This document shows, one piece after another, positions 8,699 to 14,981 of a stretch of DNA of 17,941 nt (position 1 is the stretch's first letter; every line of letters begins with the position of its first letter). The notes under the pieces were generated by a model. It had not been told where the DNA came from, searched no databases, and saw only the letters and a list, made by a program, of their open reading frames with translations. The stretch is from Candidatus Cloacimonadota bacterium (GTDB lineage Bacteria; Cloacimonadota; Cloacimonadia; Cloacimonadales; TCS61): NCBI GenBank assembly GCA_030592835.1, contig JAUVIJ010000010.1, forward strand, positions 1 to 17,941, given 5' to 3'. The translations under genes and the position numbers were made by a program.

Positions 8699-9139
8699 AT
8701 GGAAAGCTGGATGATTTGGATTGCTGCTGGAATAATCTGCATGATCATTGAAATTTTCACTCCCGGATTTCTTTTTATGAGTTTTGGCATCGGTGCGATT
8801 GTGACAGGAATATTATCAATATTTGTTAATAATATTAACATCCAGGTAGTTATATTTATTGTTATTACATTCCTGTTATTCATTAATCTTCGCAAATTCA
8901 GTAAAAAATTGATAAGCAATGAATCAGAAGAGACAAATATTTTTGCTCTGAAAGGTAAAAAAGGAATAGTAACGAGAGAAATACCCGAAGATGGACGTGG
9001 TTATGTCAAGATCGGCGGTGAGGAATGGTCTGCGGTTACCAGGGATGGAAAAGCAATTGCAGAAGGTGAGAAAATCTCAGTCGAATCTTCGGAAGGAAAT
9101 AAATTGATCGTGAGCAAGATTGAAGCGAAGGAGGAATAA
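8699..9139 (+). CDS. NfeD-like membrane protein (short form, without protease domain)
   Basis: This 146-residue protein has three hydrophobic segments (about 4-22, 26-44 and 48-65). A C-terminal OB-fold domain of NfeD type follows at about 85-141 (LKGKKGIVTREI, GYVKIGGEEWSAVTRDG). The short size means it is the NfeD form lacking the ClpP-like protease part. Family knowledge: these proteins pair with SPFH/stomatin proteins in membrane microdomains and quality control. The gene immediately upstream of the SPFH gene, two bases away, fits that pairing exactly. GGAGG lies five bases before the ATG. Confidence 0.9.
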   Translation: MESWMIWIAAGIICMIIEIFTPGFLFMSFGIGAIVTGILSIFVNNINIQVVIFIVITFLLFINLRKFSKKLISNESEETNIFALKGKKGIVTREIPEDGRGYVKIGGEEWSAVTRDGKAIAEGEKISVESSEGNKLIVSKIEAKEE

Positions 9140-9141
9140 AT

Positions 9142-10077
9142 ATGGTTATATTAATAATATTAGCGGTTTTTGTTATTATTTTGATCCTGAAAGGATTGGT
9201 TATTGTTAAGCAGGCTCAGGTCATGATAATTGAGCGGTTGGGAAAATATAATCGTACTCTGGAAAGCGGTCTTCATATTATATGGCCTGTTTTTGATAGG
9301 ACCAGGACCATTGACTGGCGGTTTACCAGGACTGATCTTAAAGGCAATAAATATATACAAATAAAGTCGCAATCTAGAATTGATCTCAGGGAAACAGTAT
9401 ATGATTTTCCCAGACAGAATGTGATAACCGCTGATAATGTGTCGATAGAAATAGATGCCCTGCTCTATTTTCAAGTCACAGATCCGGTTAAAGCTGTTTA
9501 TGAAATAACTAATCTACCACAAGCTATCGAAAAGTTGACACAGACGACTCTGAGAAATATAATTGGTGAACTGGAGCTCGATAAAACACTAACATCCAGG
9601 GATACTATTAATTCAAAACTCAGGGATATTCTGGATGAAGCCACCGATAAATGGGGAGTAAAAGTAAACAGAGTGGAATTGCAGGATATAAACCCTCCTC
9701 ATGAGATCAAGATTGCCATGGAAAAACAGATGAGAGCGGAACGTGACCGCAGGGCAAAGATACTGGAAGCGGAAGGTGATAAAAGATCTCAGATCCTTAT
9801 TGCCGAAGGTGACAGGGAAGCAAAGATCAAAAGGGCTCAAGGAGAGGCGCAGTCCAAAATTTTGATAGCGGAAGCAGAAGCAAAAGCTATAAAAGAGGTT
9901 TCAAAAGCTGTGGAATCAACCGGTACGGATCCCGCTCAATACCTGTTAACTGTGAAATATATCAATGCTTTCAAAAATATAGTTCAGAATAATGATAAAA
10001 CAGTTGTAGTGCCCTACGAAGCTTCAGCAATTCTGGGTTCGGTAAAGACCCTGGAACAGATATTCAAGACGAAATAG
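9142..10077 (+). CDS. SPFH/Band 7 (stomatin/QmcA-like) membrane scaffold protein
   Basis: This 311-residue protein begins with a hydrophobic anchor (about 2-20). The SPFH domain follows, starting VKQAQVMIIERLGKYNRTLESGLH and including NVITADNVSIEIDALLYFQV and the TLRNIIGELELDKTLTSRD stretch. The PPHEIKIAMEKQMRAERDRRA region leads into an Ala/Glu-rich coiled coil (about 200-255). This is the slipin/stomatin (QmcA, YbbK) arrangement. A somewhat long loop at about 62-85 interrupts the usual spacing at the start of the domain. These proteins form oligomeric membrane scaffolds that associate with NfeD partners and, in some bacteria, membrane proteases. The upstream NfeD gene is almost touching, and the stop is TAG. 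Confidence 0.93.
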   Translation: MVILIILAVFVIILILKGLVIVKQAQVMIIERLGKYNRTLESGLHIIWPVFDRTRTIDWRFTRTDLKGNKYIQIKSQSRIDLRETVYDFPRQNVITADNVSIEIDALLYFQVTDPVKAVYEITNLPQAIEKLTQTTLRNIIGELELDKTLTSRDTINSKLRDILDEATDKWGVKVNRVELQDINPPHEIKIAMEKQMRAERDRRAKILEAEGDKRSQILIAEGDREAKIKRAQGEAQSKILIAEAEAKAIKEVSKAVESTGTDPAQYLLTVKYINAFKNIVQNNDKTVVVPYEASAILGSVKTLEQIFKTK

Positions 10078-10127
10078 AAAAAAGCATTAATTTATCATAA
10101 ATAGCAGATAGTTTTAAAGGAGAATAG

Positions 10128-11411
10128 ATGTCGGAAATAATGTCGATATACGGTAGAGAAATTCTGGATTCCAGGGGAAACCCGACGATCGAAGTGGAGG
10201 TGCAACTGGAAACAGGGATAGTAGGCTGGGCAGCAGTTCCCAGCGGAGCTTCCACAGGAGAATACGAAGCCGTTGAATTAAGAGATGGTGATCCCAAGAG
10301 ATACAAGGGAAAAGGTGTTCTTAAAGCCGTCAATAATGTGAATGAAATAATAGCCCCTGTTTTGATTGGTTACCAGGCAGAGGATCAAACGGTTATCGAT
10401 AAAATGATGCTGAAATTGGACGGCACGAGCAATAAACAGAAATTGGGAGCTAACGCAATCCTTGGAGTATCACTTGCCTGTGCCAGAGCAGCGGCTGCAG
10501 AGCTTGATCTTCCTCTATATAAATATATAGGTGGTCCCAATGCCAGATTATTACCTGTCCCAATGGCAAATATTCTAAATGGCGGGAAACATGCCGATAA
10601 TAATGTGGATCTGCAGGAATTCATGATCATGCCTCTGGGAGCAAGTTCGTTCCGGGAAGCACTCCGAATGAATGCCGAAGTGTTTCATACTCTCAGAGCG
10701 TATCTAAGAAAAGAAGGCTTTAACACTGCCGTTGGAGATGAAGGAGGATTTGCCCCTGACCTGAGATCCAACGAGGAAGCTCTTAAAATATTAATAAAAG
10801 CCATATCTCTGGCAGGATATAAACCCGGAGAAGATATCTTTATTGCTCTCGATCCCGCTTCATCTGAATTCTATCTTGATGGAAAATATCAACTGCAAGC
10901 GGAAAATGCCAGTTTAAACTCGGAAGAAATGGTTCAGTATTATGTTAATCTGGTAAAAAAATACCCTATTGTATCCATAGAAGATGGTCTCGCTGAGGAT
11001 GATTGGGATGGCTGGAAATTGATGACCCGTGAGCTGGGAGACAAAATCCAGATTGTGGGAGATGACCTCTTCGTTACTAATGTAAATAGATTAAAGAGAG
11101 GCATAGCTGAAAAATCTGCTAATTCTATCCTGATAAAACTCAATCAGATTGGATCACTTACGGAAACACTGGACACAATAGAACTGGCGAAGACATCATC
11201 CTTTACGACAGTCATATCTCACCGCAGCGGTGAAACCAGCGATACCTTTATCGCCGATTTGGCAGTCGCTGTAAATTCAGGTCAGATCAAGACAGGATCC
11301 ATCTGCCGTAGTGAAAGAATTGCAAAATATAATCAATTGTTAAGAATTGAAGATGATCTTGGTGAAAACGCAAGGTTTATTGGGAGAGAGGTATTTTATA
11401 ATCTGAAATGA
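10128..11411 (+). CDS. eno: Enolase (phosphopyruvate hydratase)
   Basis: Enolase interconverts 2-phosphoglycerate and phosphoenolpyruvate in glycolysis. The 427 residues carry every landmark: PSGASTGEYEAVELRDGD (38-55, the substrate-closing Ser loop), NGGKHADNNVDLQEFMI (about 151-167) and GDEGGFAP with Glu205. Asp242, Glu285 (SIEDG) and Asp312 (GDD) are the magnesium ligands. Lys337 sits in KLNQIGSLTET, SHRSGE lies at 364-369, and Lys388 precedes the CRSERIAKYNQLLRIE motif. A good AAGGAG (10117-10122) sits before the ATG. The 50-base gap upstream is the largest between genes in this block, so eno may have its own promoter, though I see no convincing one. Confidence 0.98.
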   Translation: MSEIMSIYGREILDSRGNPTIEVEVQLETGIVGWAAVPSGASTGEYEAVELRDGDPKRYKGKGVLKAVNNVNEIIAPVLIGYQAEDQTVIDKMMLKLDGTSNKQKLGANAILGVSLACARAAAAELDLPLYKYIGGPNARLLPVPMANILNGGKHADNNVDLQEFMIMPLGASSFREALRMNAEVFHTLRAYLRKEGFNTAVGDEGGFAPDLRSNEEALKILIKAISLAGYKPGEDIFIALDPASSEFYLDGKYQLQAENASLNSEEMVQYYVNLVKKYPIVSIEDGLAEDDWDGWKLMTRELGDKIQIVGDDLFVTNVNRLKRGIAEKSANSILIKLNQIGSLTETLDTIELAKTSSFTTVISHRSGETSDTFIADLAVAVNSGQIKTGSICRSERIAKYNQLLRIEDDLGENARFIGREVFYNLK

Positions 11412-11426
11412 TACAGGAGGTTACAG

Positions 11427-12053
11427 ATGAAAATGCCCATTTTGCTCGTTGGTTTTTTATTAATTTTAATAGCCTGCTCCACAGAAGGTGATCTAAAGGT
11501 CATCAACCGAACTGCCCACAATCTCTACTTTTCTGTAAAGGGAAATGACTACGTACTGGAAGGGGCTACCGAAGAGGAAATTGATGAAAATATCGGTCCT
11601 TCTAAAACAGTTTCTTTTAACACCGGAAAACAGTTTTTGTTCTGGGGCGGAGACAAAAAAAAAGTAGATCTTGAAATAGAAGGGGAGACCTTTTTATTAC
11701 CGGATAATAATACAACAACCGAAGTTAAAATAGAATCCGGTTCTACCACAAAGGTTTTTACCGATCCTACTCATGCCGGTGTTAAAGTCATTAATGAATC
11801 GGGTTATGATATTGTCTGGTTATATTGTTTCACGGATTTTGATCCGACTTTGAGAGTTCTTTCTGATAATATACCAGATGGAACACAATTCTATGATCAA
11901 TTGGCACCATCCTCATCCGAGACACAATTATACTATACCTTTAAGATTGTACTGGATAATTTCGAAGAATATTATTATGGCGGACTTATGGATGAAAATG
12001 CCAATCTTGGTATAGACGATCAATATCTAATCCACATGATAGGAGCAAGATAA
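11427..12053 (+). CDS. Small secreted lipoprotein with two similar beta-rich modules
   Basis: This 208-residue protein starts with an N-terminal signal ending in a lipobox (LIAC, Cys17), so it should be lipid-anchored to a membrane. After the Cys come two stretches that begin alike, DLKVINRTAHNLYFSV (about 22-37) and GVKVINESGYDIVWLYCF (about 119-136). This suggests a duplicated or related pair of beta-sandwich-like modules. The second contains DNIPDGTQFYDQLAP followed by alternating polar/aromatic strands. I cannot assign a function. A very strong Shine-Dalgarno (AGGAGGT, 11415-11421) precedes it, and the gene is followed by the terminator that ends the block. Confidence 0.85.
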   Translation: MKMPILLVGFLLILIACSTEGDLKVINRTAHNLYFSVKGNDYVLEGATEEEIDENIGPSKTVSFNTGKQFLFWGGDKKKVDLEIEGETFLLPDNNTTTEVKIESGSTTKVFTDPTHAGVKVINESGYDIVWLYCFTDFDPTLRVLSDNIPDGTQFYDQLAPSSSETQLYYTFKIVLDNFEEYYYGGLMDENANLGIDDQYLIHMIGAR

Positions 12054-12062
12054 ATATAATCG

Positions 12063-12089
12063 GGGGCTGTGAGTCAGCCCCTTTTTTTT
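12063..12089 (+). terminator. Intrinsic (Rho-independent) terminator
   Basis: A perfect 7-bp GC-rich stem, GGGGCTG (12063-12069) with CAGCCCC (12075-12081), encloses a 5-base loop. Eight consecutive T follow (12082-12089). It begins nine bases after the lipoprotein stop and closes the long + strand gene block. Confidence 0.95.
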
Positions 12090-12090
12090 G

Positions 12091-12153
12091 AATTGTTAAA
12101 AGGTCGAATTTGCAGTGCTATAAACCATATTCTAAAGTTTTTTTTTAACAATT
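12091..12153. repeat. 11-bp inverted repeat pair with 41-base spacer
   Basis: AATTGTTAAAA (12091-12101) is matched by its exact reverse complement TTTTAACAATT (12143-12153). The second arm is preceded by further T residues. It begins right after the terminator T-run. It could be a weak second hairpin, or the remnant of an insertion; no transposase lies between. Confidence 0.5.
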
Positions 12154-12322
12154 GCTCCATCTAAATTTTTTGCAAAGCCTTTATTGATGCGATTCAGGTT
12201 TCAGGTTTCCTCAAAACGTGGTGCAAAGAAGATTTTACTGATCTGTATCTATCTATGTAACAAGATGTTATATTTTTATGGTGTTAAAGTAAGTCTAACA
12301 GCATGTTTCATTCGTAATATGT

Positions 12323-12346
12323 AGGTGATGTTGGCCAACATCACCT
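12323..12346. repeat. Perfect 24-bp palindrome
   Basis: AGGTGATGTTGG (12323-12334) is followed directly by its reverse complement, with no spacer and no mismatch. It has no T-run on either side, so it is not a standard terminator. It could be an operator, a site for a dimeric DNA-binding protein, or an insertion scar. No gene of known function lies within 100 bases. Confidence 0.6.
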
Positions 12347-12492
12347 GCTAAACCATTCCTCTAAAAAGAACTCGGTCACAACAACAACAAATTTGTTTCC
12401 CCTTGTAAAAGCATTGAAAAGAAATTGGTAAAAATACTATTCTTTACATATTGGGAATTGTATTCCTAAAATGTATACAGGAGACGTAAGCT

Positions 12493-12662
12493 ATGATTAA
12501 TAGAAAGATACAGAGTTTGCTAAAAGATTGAATTATTTAAGGAAATTAGAAAAAAATATTGATAAATCAGTGTTAATTATGAGAAATAATGTTAAACAAC
12601 ATAGAAATGAACATTCAATCTATGGGTTTCCGTTTATTGAAGAGTTAGTTGGAAAACTATAA
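12493..12662 (+). pseudogene. Possible small frameshifted gene remnant
   Basis: An ATG at 12493 with AGGAG a few bases upstream (about 12479-12483) begins MINRK and stops after 12 codons. Shifting frame by one base near 12504 opens a run of 52 codons to TAA at 12660-12662, reading KDTEFAKRLNYLRKLEKN and ending FPFIEELVGKL. The ribosome-site-plus-ATG followed at once by an open frame suggests one gene with a one-base deletion, encoding about 56 residues, mostly charged and helical. I do not recognise it. The alternative is chance in AT-rich DNA. Confidence 0.3.
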
Positions 12663-12749
12663 TGGAAATAATACCCTTATTTAGTTCAGTACCTTGAAGA
12701 CAGTGCAGATAAAACACACTCATGCAACTTTCCTATCATATTCTCTGGA

Positions 12750-12817
12750 GAATAACGACTGAACTCACTGGTTTTTATGGAGCGTAGCGGAATTGCCAGC
12801 CCAGTACCTTGTTAGCC
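12750..12817 (-). other. attC recombination site 2 (degenerate), end of cassette 2
   Basis: On the - strand, left box GGCTAAC (12817-12811) is followed by AAGGTACTG. The right half ends CAGTC then GTTATTC (12756-12750). Pairings that can form a hairpin are TAAC with GTTA, ACTG (12805-12802) with CAGT (12761-12758), and CTGG (12799-12796) with CCAG (12771-12768). The right box matches GTTRRRY only in GTTA. Because the last six bases of a terminal attC box come from the recipient site, this mismatch is what insertion at a non-canonical site would leave. Decay is the alternative. Confidence 0.6.
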
Positions 12818-12871
12818 ACATATTTGCCATCCAGCAACAATTAATGTTAACACAACTATCAATAACCCAAA

Positions 12872-13615
12872 CTACAGCGGCACGTTTTTTTCTGTGGAAG
12901 TGAAAGATTTGTATTTTTTTGGGCGTAAGCCTTTTCCAAGTGATATCCATTCTGCCGAGTATATTTGAGCAGTAAGTTCTTGTTCTAAACGTAGAATGAC
13001 ATTAAATTTTGCTTTATTAAGTTTGCCATAATTATCAATGAGATTTCTCCAAGAATTGCATAGAAGTAAGCCAACAACAGAGAATCCATAGAGTATCAAT
13101 ATTGACCCAGTATTTATTATTCCCGTTTTTACTAATAAGCCAGCAATAGTAAGCAAACTGCCAATTACTGTAATAAAAAATGCATTTGTTTTTTGCCTTC
13201 TTTGAATTAAGCTTTCAGATGATTCAATCATTAATTTATACAATTCAAAAACATCTTTACTATTTGATGAGAAGCAATTTTCAAATTCTTCTTTTAGTTC
13301 GTATAGTGATTTTAGTCTTAAAATTGAGGTTGCATCATCATCGTTTTTATTGAGTTCAATAATTTCTATTCCAGCATCTTTTACTTTTTCAATTTCCCAT
13401 TTTGCATTTTCTGATTCCTTACAAGAACTGGGGTTAAAAACAACAGTCGCTTCAGCCTGACTTATAGCACTCTCTGCCTTTTGTTTCCATTCATTACCAT
13501 CAGAGCTATCCAAGAATATAGGTTGTATTTTTAAAGACAAATTTTGCGCAAGTTTTTTTAACTTCTTTTTTGCATGTTTTCTATCTTTAAACCTATGTAT
13601 AACAAATAATTTCAT
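12872..13615 (-). CDS. TIR-like domain fused to RipA-family-like membrane domain (amber-terminated)
   Basis: The 247 residues begin MKLFVIHRFKDRKHAKKKL, a TIR-type first strand and helix. A flavodoxin-like fold continues to about 89, with the NAKWEIEKVKDAG helix (Trp73-Glu74) placed where TIR enzymes carry their catalytic Glu. A second part (about 122-247) has LYKLMIESSESLIQRRQKTN, two membrane helices (145-162, 169-188) and WRNLIDNYGKLNKAKFNVI. These match what I know as RipA-family octameric membrane proteins. The family continues past the EKNVP motif into another membrane helix. Here TAG (12874-12872) cuts in right after it, yet the same frame goes on FGLLIVVLTLIVAGWQICG to TAA at 12814-12812. 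Full length would be 267 codons. It is probably an anti-phage membrane effector, by inference. Confidence 0.75.
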   Translation of the reverse strand: MKLFVIHRFKDRKHAKKKLKKLAQNLSLKIQPIFLDSSDGNEWKQKAESAISQAEATVVFNPSSCKESENAKWEIEKVKDAGIEIIELNKNDDDATSILRLKSLYELKEEFENCFSSNSKDVFELYKLMIESSESLIQRRQKTNAFFITVIGSLLTIAGLLVKTGIINTGSILILYGFSVVGLLLCNSWRNLIDNYGKLNKAKFNVILRLEQELTAQIYSAEWISLGKGLRPKKYKSFTSTEKNVPL

Positions 13616-13620
13616 TATTC

Positions 13621-14013
13621 CTATCGTCCACCACTAATAAGTGTTTTGAGATTAGTCCATGTCCATTTATAGACTTTATCTGAAGAGGAAGCTGATGAAG
13701 GTTTTGTACAATGTTTATCCGAATACGCTGCTAGCAAAAAATATGGTCTTCTCTTTTCCTTTGATATTGTTAGTTCAGCGGCAACGCCAGTTGCATTATG
13801 TGTCTGTGTTCCACAGAGAACAATTACTAAATCTACATTATCCATACGACGACTTACTTTTTCTTTCCAATCGCCAGTCAAATGTTCTCTAACTGAATTA
13901 TCCTTAAACTCAAATGGACTATCAGGGAGTTTTGCCTACCCTGCAAGCATTTTCTTTGCACCTTCATCATGGTCAATATCGAAACTAATAAAGATTCGTT
14001 TCTTTGTTACCAT
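13621..14013 (-). pseudogene. ThsB/MTH538-like TIR domain protein interrupted by in-frame amber codon
   Basis: The frame opens at ATG 14013 with AAGGAG five bases upstream and reads MVTKKRIFISFDIDHDEGAK. TAG at 13938-13936 (codon 26) breaks it, then it continues AKLPDSPFEFKDNSVREHL and on to GGR before TAG at 13623-13621. Joined, the 130 codons form a complete TIR-like domain of the DUF1863/ThsB (PF08937) type. VDLVIVLCGTQTHNATGVAAEL is the typical core strand plus catalytic-Glu helix. In relatives the interrupted position is usually Gln, so CAG to TAG is the simplest change. The next in-frame start (TTG 13881) would lose strand 1 and make a non-standard protein. ThsB TIR proteins of Thoeris sense phage and make a nucleotide signal; that role here is inferred. 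The next gene starts five bases after the last TAG. Confidence 0.8.
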
Positions 14014-14018
14014 TTTTT

Positions 14019-14024
14019 CTCCTT
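14019..14024 (-). promoter_or_regulatory. Ribosome binding site of cassette 2
   Basis: AAGGAG on the - strand lies five bases before ATG 14013. It fixes the TIR gene start upstream of the internal TAG and argues that codons 1-25 are genuinely part of the gene rather than leader. Confidence 0.8.
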
Positions 14025-14030
14025 ATTTAG

Positions 14031-14090
14031 GCCCAACGCTACTAATCAGCCGTGTAGCTTTTTGCGTCGACTGCATTAGCCTTGTTGGGT
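14031..14090 (-). other. attC recombination site 1, between cassettes 1 and 2
   Basis: On the - strand, ACCCAAC (14090-14084) and GTTGGGC (14037-14031) match RYYYAAC and GTTRRRY and pair over six bases. Inside, CTAAT (14079-14075) pairs with ATTAG (14046-14042). An unpaired G (14074) follows, then CAGTCG (14073-14068) pairs with CGGCTG (14052-14047) allowing one G-T. The loop includes AAAAA. The single bulged base and the imperfect hairpin between two conserved ends are the known attC architecture, and 60 bp is a normal length. The site contains the stop codon of the upstream endonuclease gene. Confidence 0.85.
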
Positions 14091-14971
14091 TTCTTCTTGT
14101 TGGATTTTTTCTTGTCATTTGGAATGAAGACAATCTCACCTCCCGTCTCAAGCTTCTGATTAATGACAATTTTTCCACTTGTAACGCCAAGATCCAAATC
14201 TGCTGTTGCAAGTTGTGCTATACATCCTGTATCACCGGATTCTCTGTATTCTTGGAGGACAAATGGAATGCTTGTCATTTCAATCTTATACTGAGCCACC
14301 GTGTTTATGCAACGGATCCTCTCCCTCCGTCCGGTGACACTATCGATAATAGTAAGATTCTTGGGCACAAGCTTAATACGCTTGACGTATATTCCCACTT
14401 TCGGCTTAATCAGCAATTCGTCCTTTTGTTTGTTTAGTGCTGTAATTAGATTGTTTCGGAGCATATCTATAGTGATATTTTCACCTTCGTCCGTCTCAAG
14501 AGTGTAATGATCTGGTTTTTTATCGAAATCATTCTCTGGAATAATATTGAAATGAATGTGAACATAGGTAGTTCGATACAATTCGAGATTTTCGCAGAGT
14601 AGCCATGGTAAGACGTTGACTTGGTCAAGAGAAAGGCAGCGTATTCCAAGAGACTTTGCCTTTGCTGGAGCAGTTTTTGTGAACCCAACGGATGACACGA
14701 TAACCCCTTGTCCAATCCCTGTTTCCTGGCATTTATTTGCAAAACCTTCAAGCTGATTTACGCCAACAGGTCGGTTTCTGTCTCGGCATTCGATAGCAAC
14801 TAGAATAGTATGATGTCCAGAGGTGATTGTCAGAACAACATCGTGCTCACGCAACCGTCCCGTCGACTTGTCATATAAGCGTTTGGGTGACTCAACTGTG
14901 ACCAAGTCGTTAATTGCGAAATGGCGTTCAAGGTATGCAACTAACTTTTCGAGAGATCGTCCTTTTCTCAT
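14042..14971 (-). CDS. Mrr-like restriction endonuclease (PD-(D/E)XK superfamily)
   Basis: The 309 residues carry an N-terminal nuclease domain (about 1-130). EHDVVL (Asp44) is followed by VAIECRDRNRPVGVNQLEGF, with Glu61-Cys62-Arg63 in the place of the (D/E)XK triad. GVIVSSVGFTKTAPAKAKSLGI resembles the Mrr_cat GviV..sgFt..A motif. The third catalytic position is Arg, not Lys; I recall this ECR variant in a branch of Mrr-like proteins, so it need not mean inactivity. The middle (about 130-280) is an unrecognised, strand-rich domain, perhaps for DNA recognition. The C-terminal tail is Lys/Asn-rich, and its last 16 or so residues are encoded by the attC site. The gene ends in tandem TAG TAG. 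It is likely an antiviral restriction enzyme without a visible methylase. Base composition appears less AT-rich than its surroundings. Confidence 0.8.
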   Translation of the reverse strand: MRKGRSLEKLVAYLERHFAINDLVTVESPKRLYDKSTGRLREHDVVLTITSGHHTILVAIECRDRNRPVGVNQLEGFANKCQETGIGQGVIVSSVGFTKTAPAKAKSLGIRCLSLDQVNVLPWLLCENLELYRTTYVHIHFNIIPENDFDKKPDHYTLETDEGENITIDMLRNNLITALNKQKDELLIKPKVGIYVKRIKLVPKNLTIIDSVTGRRERIRCINTVAQYKIEMTSIPFVLQEYRESGDTGCIAQLATADLDLGVTSGKIVINQKLETGGEIVFIPNDKKKSNKKKPNKANAVDAKSYTAD

Positions 14972-14981
14972 CTTCTATCAA

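Larger units (their letters stand above)
12090..12749. other. Non-coding accessory stretch between terminator and cassette array
   Basis: No convincing full gene on either strand over 660 bases. It contains an 11-bp inverted repeat (12091-12101 / 12143-12153), a tandem CAGGTTT pair near 12195, a perfect 24-bp palindrome (12323-12346) and a possible frameshifted small gene (12493-12662). It also holds one copy of CAGTACCTTG (12688-12697) that recurs in the attC site downstream. The mixture looks like debris at the edge of an integrated element. Confidence 0.5.

Noticed and set aside
12740..12753. ATTCTC-TG-GAGAAT inverted repeat at the array edge as a possible recombinase inverted end.
   Set aside because: Six-base arms in AT-rich DNA occur easily, and the attC reading of the same bases explains the position better.
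12765..12950. A 61-codon - strand frame overlapping the end of the TIR/membrane gene.
   Set aside because: It is in another frame of a well-supported gene and its attC, with no ribosome site or family resemblance.
14213..14507. Two + strand frames opposite the restriction endonuclease gene.
   Set aside because: They are antisense shadows; the - strand frame has clear Mrr-like motifs and continuous coding over 309 residues.
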